Assembly (NCBI RefSeq): GCF_013822795.1
Contig: NZ_PNLB01000021.1
Span: forward strand, 1 to 64,000
Origin: Phenylobacterium sp.
GTDB lineage: Bacteria; Pseudomonadota; Alphaproteobacteria; Caulobacterales; Caulobacteraceae
Length of the DNA: 64,000 bases
Direction of reading: 5' to 3'
The translations under genes were made by a program, and so were the position numbers. This document shows positions 1 through 8,364 of the stretch, piece by piece (the first letter of the stretch is position 1; each line of letters opens with the position of its first letter). A model generated the notes under the pieces. The model did not search any database. It had not been told where the DNA came from and was given only the letters and a program-made list of their open reading frames with translations.

Positions 1-92
1 TTGGCCACCCCGGCGTCGAAGGTTCCGAAGATGTCCTCGCCCTCGGACGAGCCGAGCGAGGCGCGGGGCTTTCTGACCTGATCCTGGCTCAT
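1..92 (-). CDS. ABC exporter subunit, N-terminal fragment (cut by window edge)
   Basis: Only the first 30 codons are visible; the gene continues beyond base 1. It starts at an ATG at 92 whose ATGA overlaps the stop codon of the upstream ABC transporter gene, so the two are translationally coupled. The visible peptide starts MSQDQVRKPRASLGSSEGED and has no transmembrane segment yet. I infer that it is the second half of a heterodimeric ABC exporter because the complete neighbour is a full-length permease-ATPase with a degenerate catalytic site, which normally needs a partner. The identity of this fragment cannot be confirmed from the residues seen here. Confidence 0.6.
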   Translation of the reverse strand, partial: MSQDQVRKPRASLGSSEGEDIFGTFDAGVA

Positions 93-1951
93 GCGGCGTC
101 CTCGTCCAGCACGGCCTCGGCGTCGGACCGTGTCTGCAGCTCGTAGAGATCGGCGTAGACCCCGCCGGCCTTGACCAATTCGGCGTGGGTTCCGCGTTCG
201 GCCACCCGTCCGTCGTCCAGCACCACGATATGGTCGGCGTGCATCAGCGACGACAGCCGGTGGGCGATGATGATCGTGGCCTTGGTCGCGGTGGCCTCCG
301 CCAGGGCGTCGCGCACCCGTCGCTCGGTCACCGCGTCGATGGCGGCGGTGGAGTCGTCGAAGATCATCACGCCTGGGCCTGGCACCACGCCGCGCGCGAT
401 GCTCAGGCGCTGGCGTTGGCCGCCTGACAGCGCCACGCCGCGCTCCCCGACCCGCGTCTCGTAGCCCTCGGGCAGGCCGGCGACGTGGTCGTGAATCTGG
501 GCGGTGCGCGCCGCGCCTTCGATGCGCGCATCGTCCGCCCACGGATCGGCGTAGGCGACGTTGTGGCCGATCGAGGCGTCGAACAGGAACGACTCCTGCT
601 GCACCAGCCCGACATACTCGCGCAGCGACGCCAGGGTCACGTCGCGGATGTCCTGGCCATCGAGGGTGATCGCCCCGCCGGTCACGTCGTAGAAACGCGG
701 GATCAGGTTGGCGATGGTCGACTTGCCGCTGCCGGGCGGGCCCACGATGCCCAACGTCTGGCCGGCGCGGACCTCGAAGGAAACGTCGCGCAGGATCTGC
801 TTGCCGTCCGGATCGAAGGCGAAGTCGACGTGCTCGAAGCGCAGCGTGCCGGCGCTCGGCGCCAGCGGCTTGGCCCCCGGCGCGTCGGCGATCTCCGGCT
901 CCAGGTCCAGCACCTCGAACAGCCGCGCCCCGGACGAGGTCGCCCGCGCCGCGGCGTTGAAGATCATCGCGATCTGCCGGATCGGCGTCTGCAGCAGCGT
1001 CATGTAGGTCAGGAACTCAGTGAGCTTGCCGACGCTCATCTGCCCGCCGACCACTTTGTGGCCGCCGTACCAGAGCAGCACCCCCATCGAGCCGTAGAAC
1101 GACACGGTCATCACCGCCACCGCCCGGAACCGCAGGGTGATGCGCTTGTAGGAGTAGTCGAGGGCGTCCTTCGAGGCGGCGTCGAACTTGCCCATCTCGA
1201 AGCGCTTGCCGGCGAAGGCTCGGACCACCCGGATGCCCTGGAGGTTCTCCTCCATGGTCAGGGTCAGCACCGCCATCAGCTCCTGCACCCGCAGCCAGGT
1301 GACCCGCAGCAGGAAGCCCATCCGCCCCAGCGCAAAGCCGGCGATCGGGACGAAGGCCAGGCCGATCAGCCCCATCACCAGATCGGTGCTCAGCATCATG
1401 TAGGAGGCGAAACCGAGCAGCAGCAGCAGCGAGACCAGCTGCATCACCCCGTTCTGGATGAACACCCGCGCGCCCTCGAGGTCGAGCATGCCGCGGGTGA
1501 CCAGGTCGCCGGAATGGATGCGGTCGTGAAAACCGAAGCTCAGCCGCTGCAGCTGCTGGAAGTACTCCAGGCGCAGGTCATAGCCGACCCGCTGGCTGAC
1601 ATATTCCGACTGGTAGCCGGTCATCATGGTCAGCACGCCGCGGATCACCGTGGCGGCGATGACCAGCAGCGCCGTGGCGACCAGCGCGCCCTGCGCCTCG
1701 CCGGCATGAGCCGCCCCAGCCTTGAGCAGCGCGCCGGCCTGATCGACCCCCTGGCCGAACAGCCGCGGCAGGGTCAGGCTGGCCACCGCCGCGCCCAGCG
1801 AGCAGCCGATCGCCAGCGCCATCCGCCCCGGATAGTGCAGGGCCCGGGCCGTGATCCGTTGCAGCACGCGCGGCATTTTGCTGACGTCCACACGCGCTAC
1901 GGTGGAGTCAGAGCTGCGCGCGCCCCGCTGGGAGGGGCGTGACTCGCTCAT
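89..1951 (-). CDS. ABC transporter permease/ATP-binding protein (degenerate half of a heterodimeric exporter)
   Basis: A 620-residue protein with the type IV ABC exporter layout: about six transmembrane segments (roughly residues 40-330) followed by a nucleotide-binding domain (about 370-605). Visible motifs are Walker A GPPGSGKST (about 403-411), signature LSGGQRQR (about 507), Walker B MIFDDS (Asp532-Asp533) and an H-loop AHR (about 563). The residue after the Walker B Asp, normally the catalytic Glu, is Asp533. Asp here is typical of the catalytically impaired subunit in heterodimeric exporters such as TM287/288. The next gene overlaps it by ATGA and is probably the partner. Substrate unknown; such pairs export drugs, lipids or peptides. 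Confidence 0.9.
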   Translation of the reverse strand: MSESRPSQRGARSSDSTVARVDVSKMPRVLQRITARALHYPGRMALAIGCSLGAAVASLTLPRLFGQGVDQAGALLKAGAAHAGEAQGALVATALLVIAATVIRGVLTMMTGYQSEYVSQRVGYDLRLEYFQQLQRLSFGFHDRIHSGDLVTRGMLDLEGARVFIQNGVMQLVSLLLLLGFASYMMLSTDLVMGLIGLAFVPIAGFALGRMGFLLRVTWLRVQELMAVLTLTMEENLQGIRVVRAFAGKRFEMGKFDAASKDALDYSYKRITLRFRAVAVMTVSFYGSMGVLLWYGGHKVVGGQMSVGKLTEFLTYMTLLQTPIRQIAMIFNAAARATSSGARLFEVLDLEPEIADAPGAKPLAPSAGTLRFEHVDFAFDPDGKQILRDVSFEVRAGQTLGIVGPPGSGKSTIANLIPRFYDVTGGAITLDGQDIRDVTLASLREYVGLVQQESFLFDASIGHNVAYADPWADDARIEGAARTAQIHDHVAGLPEGYETRVGERGVALSGGQRQRLSIARGVVPGPGVMIFDDSTAAIDAVTERRVRDALAEATATKATIIIAHRLSSLMHADHIVVLDDGRVAERGTHAELVKAGGVYADLYELQTRSDAEAVLDEDAA

Positions 1952-2062
1952 GGCAAGTTTCCATCTTGAAGTGTGCGGCGCATTCTGACGCGCACGTCTG
2001 CTGCGCGCCAGACTTGTTTTGACGTTATCGCAGATTTTGCAGGTTGTGTGACACGGCCGCTT

Positions 2063-2845
2063 CTAGCAGCCGGTGTGCGCGCCGATGGTCACCAGCCGCA
2101 GCGGCGGCGCCGGCCGCGGGCGCAGCGGTTCGCCCTTGGCCCACAACCACAAGGCTTCCCAGCGGATCGCCCACAGCACGCCGAGACTCATCAGCGGATG
2201 CGCGGCCCAGGCCCGCGCTAAGGCCGCGTCGGCCAGCTCACGCCGCTGCGCATGAAACGCCGCCGACAGCACCGGCCCAGCGTCGTCCTCGACCTCGATC
2301 GCCACGGCGACCGAATCACCTGGCGGCAAGACCTTGAACCGGTAGGTCAGGCCCATGTCCATGAACGGCGAGACGTAGAACTGCTTGTCGCAAAGCTGGC
2401 GGATCGGCCCGCCGTCGCTCGGCGCCGCGACCAGGTAGAGGTGGCGCTCGCCGAAGGTGTTGTTCACCTCATAGAGCACAGCGCTCAGCGCGCCGTCGCG
2501 GCGATGACAGAACCAGACGCTGAGCGGATTGAACCCCGCTCCGCCCAGCAGCCGCGGCATGCACAGCACCCGCACCGGCCCGCCGCCGCTCAATCCCGCA
2601 TCCGCCAGAATCTGCTCGACCTGCGCCTTCAGCGGTCGACCGTCGCCATGCAGGTGGTCGGCCGGATGAAAACTGGCCAGCGCGCGTCGCCCCTGGCCGA
2701 ACAGCCTCAACCGGCGAGCCAGCGGCTCGATCTCGTCGAGATCCAGCAGCAGCATGAAGATTCGATAGGTCAGCCGGTGGCGGCGTGGGCGGCGGCGCAG
2801 GTGGGTGACCCGGCCGGCATAGAGGCCGCTGGCCGGCGCGCTCAT
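2063..2845 (-). CDS. DUF1365 family protein
   Basis: A 260-residue protein of the DUF1365 (COG3496) family; the family is recognisable from the N-terminal YAGRVTHLRRRPRRHRLTYR stretch, the FNPLSVWFCH segment and the YEVNNTFGERHLYL segment. Function is not established for most members; members are usually found beside COG2907 flavoproteins and CFA-type methyltransferases, as here, and are thought to act in modification of unsaturated phospholipid acyl chains. Its ATG overlaps the stop of the flavoprotein gene upstream (ATGA at 2842-2845), so the two form one transcription unit. No membrane segment or signal peptide is evident. Confidence 0.85.
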   Translation of the reverse strand: MSAPASGLYAGRVTHLRRRPRRHRLTYRIFMLLLDLDEIEPLARRLRLFGQGRRALASFHPADHLHGDGRPLKAQVEQILADAGLSGGGPVRVLCMPRLLGGAGFNPLSVWFCHRRDGALSAVLYEVNNTFGERHLYLVAAPSDGGPIRQLCDKQFYVSPFMDMGLTYRFKVLPPGDSVAVAIEVEDDAGPVLSAAFHAQRRELADAALARAWAAHPLMSLGVLWAIRWEALWLWAKGEPLRPRPAPPLRLVTIGAHTGC

Positions 2846-4161
2846 CCGGCCCGCCGCTCGGGCGGCAGGTGGATGCGGCTGGACTCGTCGGCCACGCGCC
2901 AGGGCCGCGGCGCGCCGCCCAGCGCCTCGGCGGTCGCCAGCCCCGATTGCAGCGCGTCCTCATGGAAGCCATGCCCGAAGTACGAGCCGCAGAACCAGGT
3001 CCGCCGCCGTCCCTGCAGCGCCCACAACTGGCGTTGGGCAGCGATGGCCGCGGCGTCGAATTGCGGATGGGCATAGGCGTCGGCCCAGAGAATGCTCTCC
3101 AGTTCGATCTCGCGGGTCGGGTTCAGGGTCACGAACAGGTCCTGCGGATAGTTCAGCGACTGCAGCCGGTTCATCCAGTAGGTGACGCAGCCCTCTCCGG
3201 GCTCCTCGCGCCGGCCGATGTGGTTCCAGCTTGTCCAGGCCGCCCGGCGCACCGGCATCAGCCGCGCATCGGTGTGCAGCACCGCCAGGTTCTGGCTGTA
3301 GCGGAAGGCGCCCAGCAGCTCGCGCTCCAACGGATCGGGATCGTGCAGCATCGCCAGAGCCGTGTCGGCATGGGCGGCGATCACCACCTGGTCGAACCGC
3401 TCGACGGCGCCGCTCGCCTCGCGCACCTCGACGCCCAGCAGGTCGCGGCGCACCGCCTGCACTGGCCGCGACAGCCGCACAGTTCCTTCGATCGCCGCCG
3501 CCAGCTTGCCGACATAGGCTTGGCTGCCGCCGCACACCGTGCGCCAGGCGCCGCGCCCGAACACGCTCATCATGCCGTGGTTCTGGAAAAACCGGATCAG
3601 GGCGGCGGCCGGATACTCGCCGATGGTGCGCAGCGGCGTCGACCAGATCGCCGCAGCCTGCGGCAGCAGGTGATCGTCGCAGAACGCCCGGCAGTAGCCG
3701 CGCTGCGCCAGATAATCGTCCAGCGAGGTCAGCGGCGCCTCGAGCTGGGCCAGGTCCTTGGGCCCCTGGCGATAGAACCGGGTCACGTCGCGCAGCATCG
3801 CCCAGTAGCGCGGGCTGAACAGATTGCTGGCCTGGGCGAACAGCGCCCCGGACGAGTATTCGAAATCGCCGTCGTCCAGCGAGACGCTCAGCGCCATGTC
3901 CGCCGCCCGGCTTTCGACTCCGAAGTGGTTCAGCAGGGCGGTGAAGTTCGGATAGTTGGGCTCGTTGTAGACGATGAAGCCGGTGTCGACCGCGATCGGC
4001 CCGCCGGCGCCCCGGACCTCGACCGTGTTGGCGTGGCCGCCCAGCCGGGCCTCGTCTTCGTACAGCGTCACCGCATGGCGCTGGCTCAGCAGCCAGGCGG
4101 CGGACAACCCCGCGACGCCCCCGCCGATCACGGCGACCTTCAATGGCGGCTCCCAGGTCAC
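2842..4161 (-). CDS. FAD/NAD(P)-binding oxidoreductase, COG2907 (amine-oxidase-like)
   Basis: The open frame extends further upstream, but I place the start at the GTG at 4161, giving 439 residues, because GGGAG lies six bases before it and the Rossmann dinucleotide motif VIGGGVAGLSAAW then falls near residue 12, as usual in this family. An NTVEV segment and the FIVYNEPNYPNF region are characteristic of COG2907 flavoproteins, which resemble phytoene desaturases and amine oxidases. Homologues encoded beside DUF1365 and CFA-like methyltransferases act on membrane fatty acids in alphaproteobacteria (furan fatty acid pathway and singlet-oxygen response in Rhodobacter). The exact reaction here is inferred, not shown. 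Confidence 0.85.
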   Translation of the reverse strand: MTWEPPLKVAVIGGGVAGLSAAWLLSQRHAVTLYEDEARLGGHANTVEVRGAGGPIAVDTGFIVYNEPNYPNFTALLNHFGVESRAADMALSVSLDDGDFEYSSGALFAQASNLFSPRYWAMLRDVTRFYRQGPKDLAQLEAPLTSLDDYLAQRGYCRAFCDDHLLPQAAAIWSTPLRTIGEYPAAALIRFFQNHGMMSVFGRGAWRTVCGGSQAYVGKLAAAIEGTVRLSRPVQAVRRDLLGVEVREASGAVERFDQVVIAAHADTALAMLHDPDPLERELLGAFRYSQNLAVLHTDARLMPVRRAAWTSWNHIGRREEPGEGCVTYWMNRLQSLNYPQDLFVTLNPTREIELESILWADAYAHPQFDAAAIAAQRQLWALQGRRRTWFCGSYFGHGFHEDALQSGLATAEALGGAPRPWRVADESSRIHLPPERRAG

Positions 4162-4226
4162 GTCGTGCTCCCATGCTCGCTGCGGCCAGCGGCCGGTCTT
4201 GGGAGTTACGACCGCGCCCCGCCCGC

Positions 4227-4244
4227 GGATGCAGCGCCGCATCC
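4227..4244. promoter_or_regulatory. 18-bp near-perfect palindrome in the divergent intergenic region
   Basis: GGATGC and GCATCC arms flank A-GCGC-C, so 16 of 18 positions are symmetric. It lies between the flavoprotein gene (minus) and the methyltransferase gene (plus), where a shared operator would be expected. The regulator is unknown. Confidence 0.35.
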
Positions 4245-4275
4245 AAGCCCCGATCTGCGCCGTACCTGTTGGGTG

Positions 4276-4288
4276 CGGAATCATTCCG
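4276..4288. promoter_or_regulatory. 13-bp palindrome CGGAATCATTCCG overlapping the RBS of the methyltransferase gene
   Basis: CGGAAT-C-ATTCCG is a perfect inverted repeat that touches the Shine-Dalgarno GGAGG (4288-4292) of the downstream gene. It could be an operator or a small RNA hairpin that masks the ribosome-binding site. No experimental parallel is known to me. Confidence 0.3.
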
Positions 4289-4297
4289 GAGGCGCCC

Positions 4298-5326
4298 ATG
4301 CGGCTGCTTGCTTCGACGATCCACGCCTTCGAAGGCGCGCCGCTGCCGGACGCGGCGCGGCGGGCGGCTATCGGCCTGTTGGTGGCCGGGGCGCGTCGCA
4401 ACCTGACCACGGAGCCGCCGCGGAGCGCCGCCGACTTCGCCCGCGAAATGGACGCCCGGCCGATCGCCGAGCACGTCCAGGCCGCCAACGCCCAGCACTA
4501 CGAACTGCCCGCCGCCTTCTTCCAGGCCGTGCTCGGCCCGCAGCTCAAGTACTCGTCCGCCTACTATCCGCCCGGTGTCCGCACCTTGGCCGAGGCGGAG
4601 GAGGCCGCACTGTCGGAGACCGCGGCCCACGCCGTGCTCCACGACGGCCAGGCGATCCTCGAGCTCGGCTGCGGCTGGGGTTCGCTGTCGTTGTGGATGG
4701 CCCGCGCGTTTCCCGCCGCCCGCATCGTCGCGGTCTCCAACTCCGCCAGCCAGGGCGCCTTCATCCGCGCCCGCGCCGCCGAACGCGGCCTGACCAACCT
4801 GTCTGTGCTCACCGCCGACATGAACGACTTCGTCCCGCCGCATACCGACTTCGACCGCATCGTCTCGGTCGAGATGTTCGAGCACATGGCCAACTGGCGC
4901 GCCCTGCTCAGCCGGGCCCGGACATGGCTGAAGCCCGACGGCCGCCTGTTCCTGCACGTCTTCACCCATCGCACGACGCCCTACCGGTTCGACGTCGATG
5001 ATGAGGCCGACTGGATCGCCCACCACTTCTTCACCGGCGGGGTGATGCCCAGCCACGACCTGGCCCGCCAGTTTCCGGACGAGTTCCGGGTCGAGGCTGA
5101 CTGGCGCTGGAGCGGAACTCACTACGCCCGCACCGCCCACGACTGGCTGGCCAACTACGATCGCCGCCATGACGCGATCAAAGGACTGCTGGTCCAGACC
5201 TATGGCGACGACTCCATCCTCTGGGGCCGGCGCTGGCGCTTGTTCTTCCTGGCGACCGCCGGCCTGTTCGGTCATCGCGGCGGCGCCGAGTGGGGCGTCA
5301 GCCACTATCTGATGGCGCCGGCATGA
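4298..5326 (+). CDS. CFA-synthase-like SAM-dependent methyltransferase
   Basis: I use the ATG at 4298 (342 residues), which has GGAGG five bases upstream; the longer open frame is read-through upstream. The protein belongs to the cyclopropane-fatty-acyl-phospholipid synthase family: SAM motif I LELGCGWGSLSL (about residues 121-132), SVEMFEHM (about 190), FLHVFTH and the C-terminal GTHYARTAHDW segment. Equivalents of the bicarbonate-binding Glu, His and Tyr of E. coli CFA synthase can be seen, but the Cys in the YSCGYW motif is Ser87 (YSSAYY). It may therefore methylate an acyl chain rather than close a cyclopropane ring. It overlaps the DUF2177 gene by ATGA and lies divergent from the DUF1365/COG2907 pair. 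Confidence 0.85.
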   Translation: MRLLASTIHAFEGAPLPDAARRAAIGLLVAGARRNLTTEPPRSAADFAREMDARPIAEHVQAANAQHYELPAAFFQAVLGPQLKYSSAYYPPGVRTLAEAEEAALSETAAHAVLHDGQAILELGCGWGSLSLWMARAFPAARIVAVSNSASQGAFIRARAAERGLTNLSVLTADMNDFVPPHTDFDRIVSVEMFEHMANWRALLSRARTWLKPDGRLFLHVFTHRTTPYRFDVDDEADWIAHHFFTGGVMPSHDLARQFPDEFRVEADWRWSGTHYARTAHDWLANYDRRHDAIKGLLVQTYGDDSILWGRRWRLFFLATAGLFGHRGGAEWGVSHYLMAPA

Positions 5327-5736
5327 TCGCCCTGGCCGCCGCCTATCTCGCCGCCGGGGTCGCCTTCGCTGTGATCGACGCGGTCTGGCTCACTCAGATC
5401 GGGCCGCGCCTCTATCGCCCGGCCCTCGACGCCGTGCTGGCCGAGCGCTTCGACCTGCCTGCCGCGGTCGTCTTCTACTTGGTCTACATCGCCGGGATCC
5501 TCGCCCTGGCGGTGCTGCCGGCGGCGCGAGAGGGCGCGGGCCTGCCGCGGGCGGCGTTGAACGGGGCGATGCTCGGCTTCGTCGCCTACGCCACCTACGA
5601 CCTGACCAACCAGGCGACGCTGAAGACCTGGTCCTGGACGATCACCCTCGCCGACATCGCCTGGGGAACTTTCCTCACCGCCTGCGCCGCGACCGCCGGC
5701 TACGCCGCCTGGCGCTGGGCGAGCGCCCGTCTTTGA
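5323..5736 (+). CDS. DUF2177 family integral membrane protein
   Basis: A 137-residue protein with about four hydrophobic helices. The family is recognised from AVIDAVWLTQIGPRLYRPAL near the N-terminus and from the YATYDLTNQATLKTW and DIAWGTFLTA segments. DUF2177 proteins have no proven function, but they repeatedly occur beside COG2907, DUF1365 and CFA-like methyltransferase genes. Its ATG overlaps the methyltransferase stop (ATGA at 5323-5326), so it is co-translated. A role in membrane lipid modification is inferred from context only. Confidence 0.85.
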   Translation: MIALAAAYLAAGVAFAVIDAVWLTQIGPRLYRPALDAVLAERFDLPAAVVFYLVYIAGILALAVLPAAREGAGLPRAALNGAMLGFVAYATYDLTNQATLKTWSWTITLADIAWGTFLTACAATAGYAAWRWASARL

Positions 5737-5796
5737 TCCGGCCCATGTTCGGATGCCGCACGCCGTTGTCGGCGGCCCTCAGCCGTGTGATTGTAG

Positions 5797-5807
5797 GTTT
5801 CCGAAAC
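5797..5807. promoter_or_regulatory. 11-bp palindrome GTTTC-C-GAAAC upstream of the acyl-CoA ligase
   Basis: A perfect short inverted repeat about 120 bases before the ligase start in an otherwise gene-free stretch of 190 bases (5737-5926). It could be an operator half; length alone makes chance occurrence possible. Confidence 0.2.
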
Positions 5808-5926
5808 GGAAGCGGCCCATCCCGCAACGCATATTTCGCGTGGCGGCCGCCGGGGAAACGCCGTCTCGGATCATAGAAAAGATCGCTGCGCGGACCTCAC
5901 CGGCCGTCGGCGACGGGAGGAATTTG

Positions 5927-7510
5927 ATGGAAGATTTGAAAGAGCGCATGAGCCTGGAAGACGCCCTGAACGCAGCGGCGGCGACCGGCATGACCACCGC
6001 CGTCTGGGCTGGGCTGCAGCCGGACAAGGTCGCAGTGGTCAATCCTGACGGCAGCGCGCGGACCTTCGCTCAGGTGAACGCCGCGGCCAACAAACTGACC
6101 CGCCTCTTCCGTCAGCATGGCCTGAAGGCCGGCGACGCCCTGGCGATCGTCTGCTCCAACCGCGCCGAATTCATCGAGGTCCAGGCTGCGACCCTGCGCT
6201 CGGGCCTGCGCATCACCCCGGTCAACTGGCACCTGACCACCGACGAGATCGCCTACATCATCAACGACTGCGAAGCGAAGGTGCTGGTCGGCGAGGCGCG
6301 CGTCGCTTCGGTCGCTCCGGCCGCCGAGCAATGCCCCAACGTGGTCCTCAAGCTGGCGGTCGGCGGCGAGATCCCCGGCTTCCAGAGCTATGACGACGCC
6401 ATCGCCGCGCTGGACGGCTCGGACATCGACGATCCGGTGCTCGGCAACCAGATGATGTACACCTCGGGCACCACCGGCCGCCCGAAGGGCGTGTTCCGCG
6501 AGGCCCCGACCATCACCCCGCAGGCGATGTACGGCATGCGCGGCTACGACGACGACTCCATCCAGCTCTGCGCCGGCCCGGCTTATCACGCCGCTCCGCT
6601 GGCCTTCGACATCCGCGCGGCCATGGGCGCCGGCGCCCCGCTGCACTTCATCGACAAGTGGGACTCCGAGCTGGTCCTGCGCACGATCTCGGAACAGAAG
6701 ATCACCCACCTGCACCTGGTGCCGATCATGTTCCAGCGGCTGCTGTCGCTGCCCGACGAGGTCAAGGCCCGCTACCCTGTCGACCACGTGAAGTACATCG
6801 TCCACGGCGCGGCCCCCTGCCCGCCCGAGGTCAAACAAGCGATGATCGAGTGGTTCGGCCCGGTGCTCAGCGAGTACTACGCCGGCTCGGAAGGCGGCGC
6901 GGGCTTCACCATCTCGTCCGAGGAATGGCTGAAGAAGCCGGGCAGCGTCGGCAAGCGCCCGGCCCTGCTGCAGGTCCGTATCCTCGACGAGGAAGGCAAC
7001 GACTGCGCCCCCGGCGTGCCCGGCGGCATCTACCACCAACTGCCGCCCGGCGGCGGGTTCCAGTACTACAAGGACCCGGGCAAGACCGCCGCCAACCGCG
7101 TCGGCGACTTCTTCACCATGGGCGACGTCGGCTTCTTCGACGAGGACGACTATCTGTTCCTTACCGGCCGCAACGCAGAGACCATCATCTCCGGCGGCGT
7201 GAACATCTACCCGCAGGAAGTCGACAACGAGCTCATCAAGCATGACGCCGTCGCCGACAGCGCCACGGTCGGCGTGCCGCACGACGAGTGGGGCGAGCAG
7301 GTCAAGGCGGTGATCCTGCTGAACCCGGGCTACCAGCCCTCCGAGGAACTGGCCCAGGAGATCCTGGACTTCGGCCGCAAGGCCCTGCCGGCCTTCAAGG
7401 TCCCGCGCAGCCTCGACTTCGTCCACGACCTGCCGCGCTCCGAAGCCGGCAAGATCCAGCGCAACAAGGTCCGCGCCCCCTACTGGGAAGGCCGCACGCG
7501 CCAGATCTGA
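5927..7510 (+). CDS. Acyl-CoA synthetase (AMP-forming), ANL superfamily
   Basis: Start at the ATG at 5927 with GGGAGG six bases upstream gives 527 residues, the usual size for a bacterial acyl-CoA synthetase. The ATP/AMP motif YTSGTTGRPKG, the MGDVGFFDEDDYLFLTGR hinge region and the C-terminal SEAGKIQRNKVR with the catalytic Lys are all present. It activates a carboxylic acid to its acyl-CoA through an acyl-adenylate in the cytoplasm. The substrate (fatty acid, branched or aromatic acid) cannot be read from the sequence. It is monocistronic or ends before the nucleotidyltransferase gene 71 bases on. Confidence 0.93.
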   Translation: MEDLKERMSLEDALNAAAATGMTTAVWAGLQPDKVAVVNPDGSARTFAQVNAAANKLTRLFRQHGLKAGDALAIVCSNRAEFIEVQAATLRSGLRITPVNWHLTTDEIAYIINDCEAKVLVGEARVASVAPAAEQCPNVVLKLAVGGEIPGFQSYDDAIAALDGSDIDDPVLGNQMMYTSGTTGRPKGVFREAPTITPQAMYGMRGYDDDSIQLCAGPAYHAAPLAFDIRAAMGAGAPLHFIDKWDSELVLRTISEQKITHLHLVPIMFQRLLSLPDEVKARYPVDHVKYIVHGAAPCPPEVKQAMIEWFGPVLSEYYAGSEGGAGFTISSEEWLKKPGSVGKRPALLQVRILDEEGNDCAPGVPGGIYHQLPPGGGFQYYKDPGKTAANRVGDFFTMGDVGFFDEDDYLFLTGRNAETIISGGVNIYPQEVDNELIKHDAVADSATVGVPHDEWGEQVKAVILLNPGYQPSEELAQEILDFGRKALPAFKVPRSLDFVHDLPRSEAGKIQRNKVRAPYWEGRTRQI

Positions 7511-7581
7511 GCCCAAAGCTCACGGACAGGCGGCGGCAAAATCGTTTGCCGCCGCCTGCCTGCCCCTCCAGCCTGCCGCTC

Positions 7582-8364
7582 ATGACCGAGGATCAGCAGG
7601 CTCTTCTCGACCAACTCCTCGCTGCGCTCGCCGCCGACCCGCGCATCCGCTCGGCCTGGCTGTCGGGCAGTTTCGGCAAGGGCGACGGCGACGCCTGGAG
7701 CGACGTCGACCTGACGCTGGTGGCGGATGAGCCCGCCGCCTGCCTGCGCGACTGCGCCGCCGGCGTGATCGAGCTCCCCGCCACGGTGTTCTCGCGCCTC
7801 GTTCACGGCCGCATCTTCTCGGGCGTCACGCCCGCCTGGGCCCGCTTCGACCTCGCCTTCCTGACCCCAGCCGAATTCGCCCTTCAGGACGGCGCTGGAC
7901 TCGTCCACCTGACGGGCGCTGCCGACGCTCCGCCGCCGCGTCCCGCCAGCCCGGATCCCGACGCCGCCGGCCGCGTCTCGCGCCTCGTCCACGAATTCCT
8001 GCGCGTGCTCGGCCTCTCGCCGGTCTGTATCGGCCGCGAGGAGTGGCTGGTCGGCCAGCAGGGCGTCGAGCTGCTGCGCGGCATGCTGGTCGAACTGATG
8101 CTGGAGGCGAACGGCGTGCCCCGCTCGGCCCGCGGCGCCAAACGCCTGAAGGGCTTCCTGCGTGAAGATCAACGCGCCGCGCTCGAGGCCTTGCCCGCCC
8201 CGGCCGCCGAGCGCGCGGCCCTACTGGCGGCTCAGGGCGAGATCGCCCGGTTGTTTCTCGCCCACGCCCGCCCGCTGGCGGACCGCCTCGGCCTCGCCTG
8301 GCCAGAGGCCTTCGAGGCCGCCACGCGTGAACACCTGCGCCGCGAACTCGACCTCGCGATCTAG
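7582..8364 (+). CDS. Nucleotidyltransferase-domain protein
   Basis: The ATG at 7582 gives 260 residues. Near the N-terminus is GSFGKGDGDAWSDVDL, the GS-x(n)-D-x-D signature of the pol-beta-type minimal nucleotidyltransferase fold (as in kanamycin nucleotidyltransferase and HEPN/MNT proteins), with both acidic metal ligands of SDVDL. The rest is helical with no motif I recognise, and could be a substrate-binding domain as in aminoglycoside or lincosamide nucleotidyltransferases. No HEPN partner gene is adjacent, so a toxin-antitoxin role is unlikely. It ends 4 bases into the convergent LysR gene. Confidence 0.75.
   Translation: MTEDQQALLDQLLAALAADPRIRSAWLSGSFGKGDGDAWSDVDLTLVADEPAACLRDCAAGVIELPATVFSRLVHGRIFSGVTPAWARFDLAFLTPAEFALQDGAGLVHLTGAADAPPPRPASPDPDAAGRVSRLVHEFLRVLGLSPVCIGREEWLVGQQGVELLRGMLVELMLEANGVPRSARGAKRLKGFLREDQRAALEALPAPAAERAALLAAQGEIARLFLAHARPLADRLGLAWPEAFEAATREHLRRELDLAI

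Noticed and set aside
485-1942. Long open frame opposite the ABC transporter gene (plus strand, 485 residues)
   Set aside because: High-GC antisense read-through: it lacks any recognisable domain, has no plausible RBS and lies wholly within a gene with intact motifs. The same applies to the other long frames overlying genes.
2960-5305. 781-residue minus-strand frame across the flavoprotein and methyltransferase genes
   Set aside because: Composition is Arg/Gly/Ala-rich with no domain, and it contradicts two well-supported genes. It is a frame artefact of high GC.
7582-8364. HEPN/MNT toxin-antitoxin system suggested by the nucleotidyltransferase fold
   Set aside because: No HEPN-type partner gene is adjacent, and the protein is longer than minimal MNT antitoxins.
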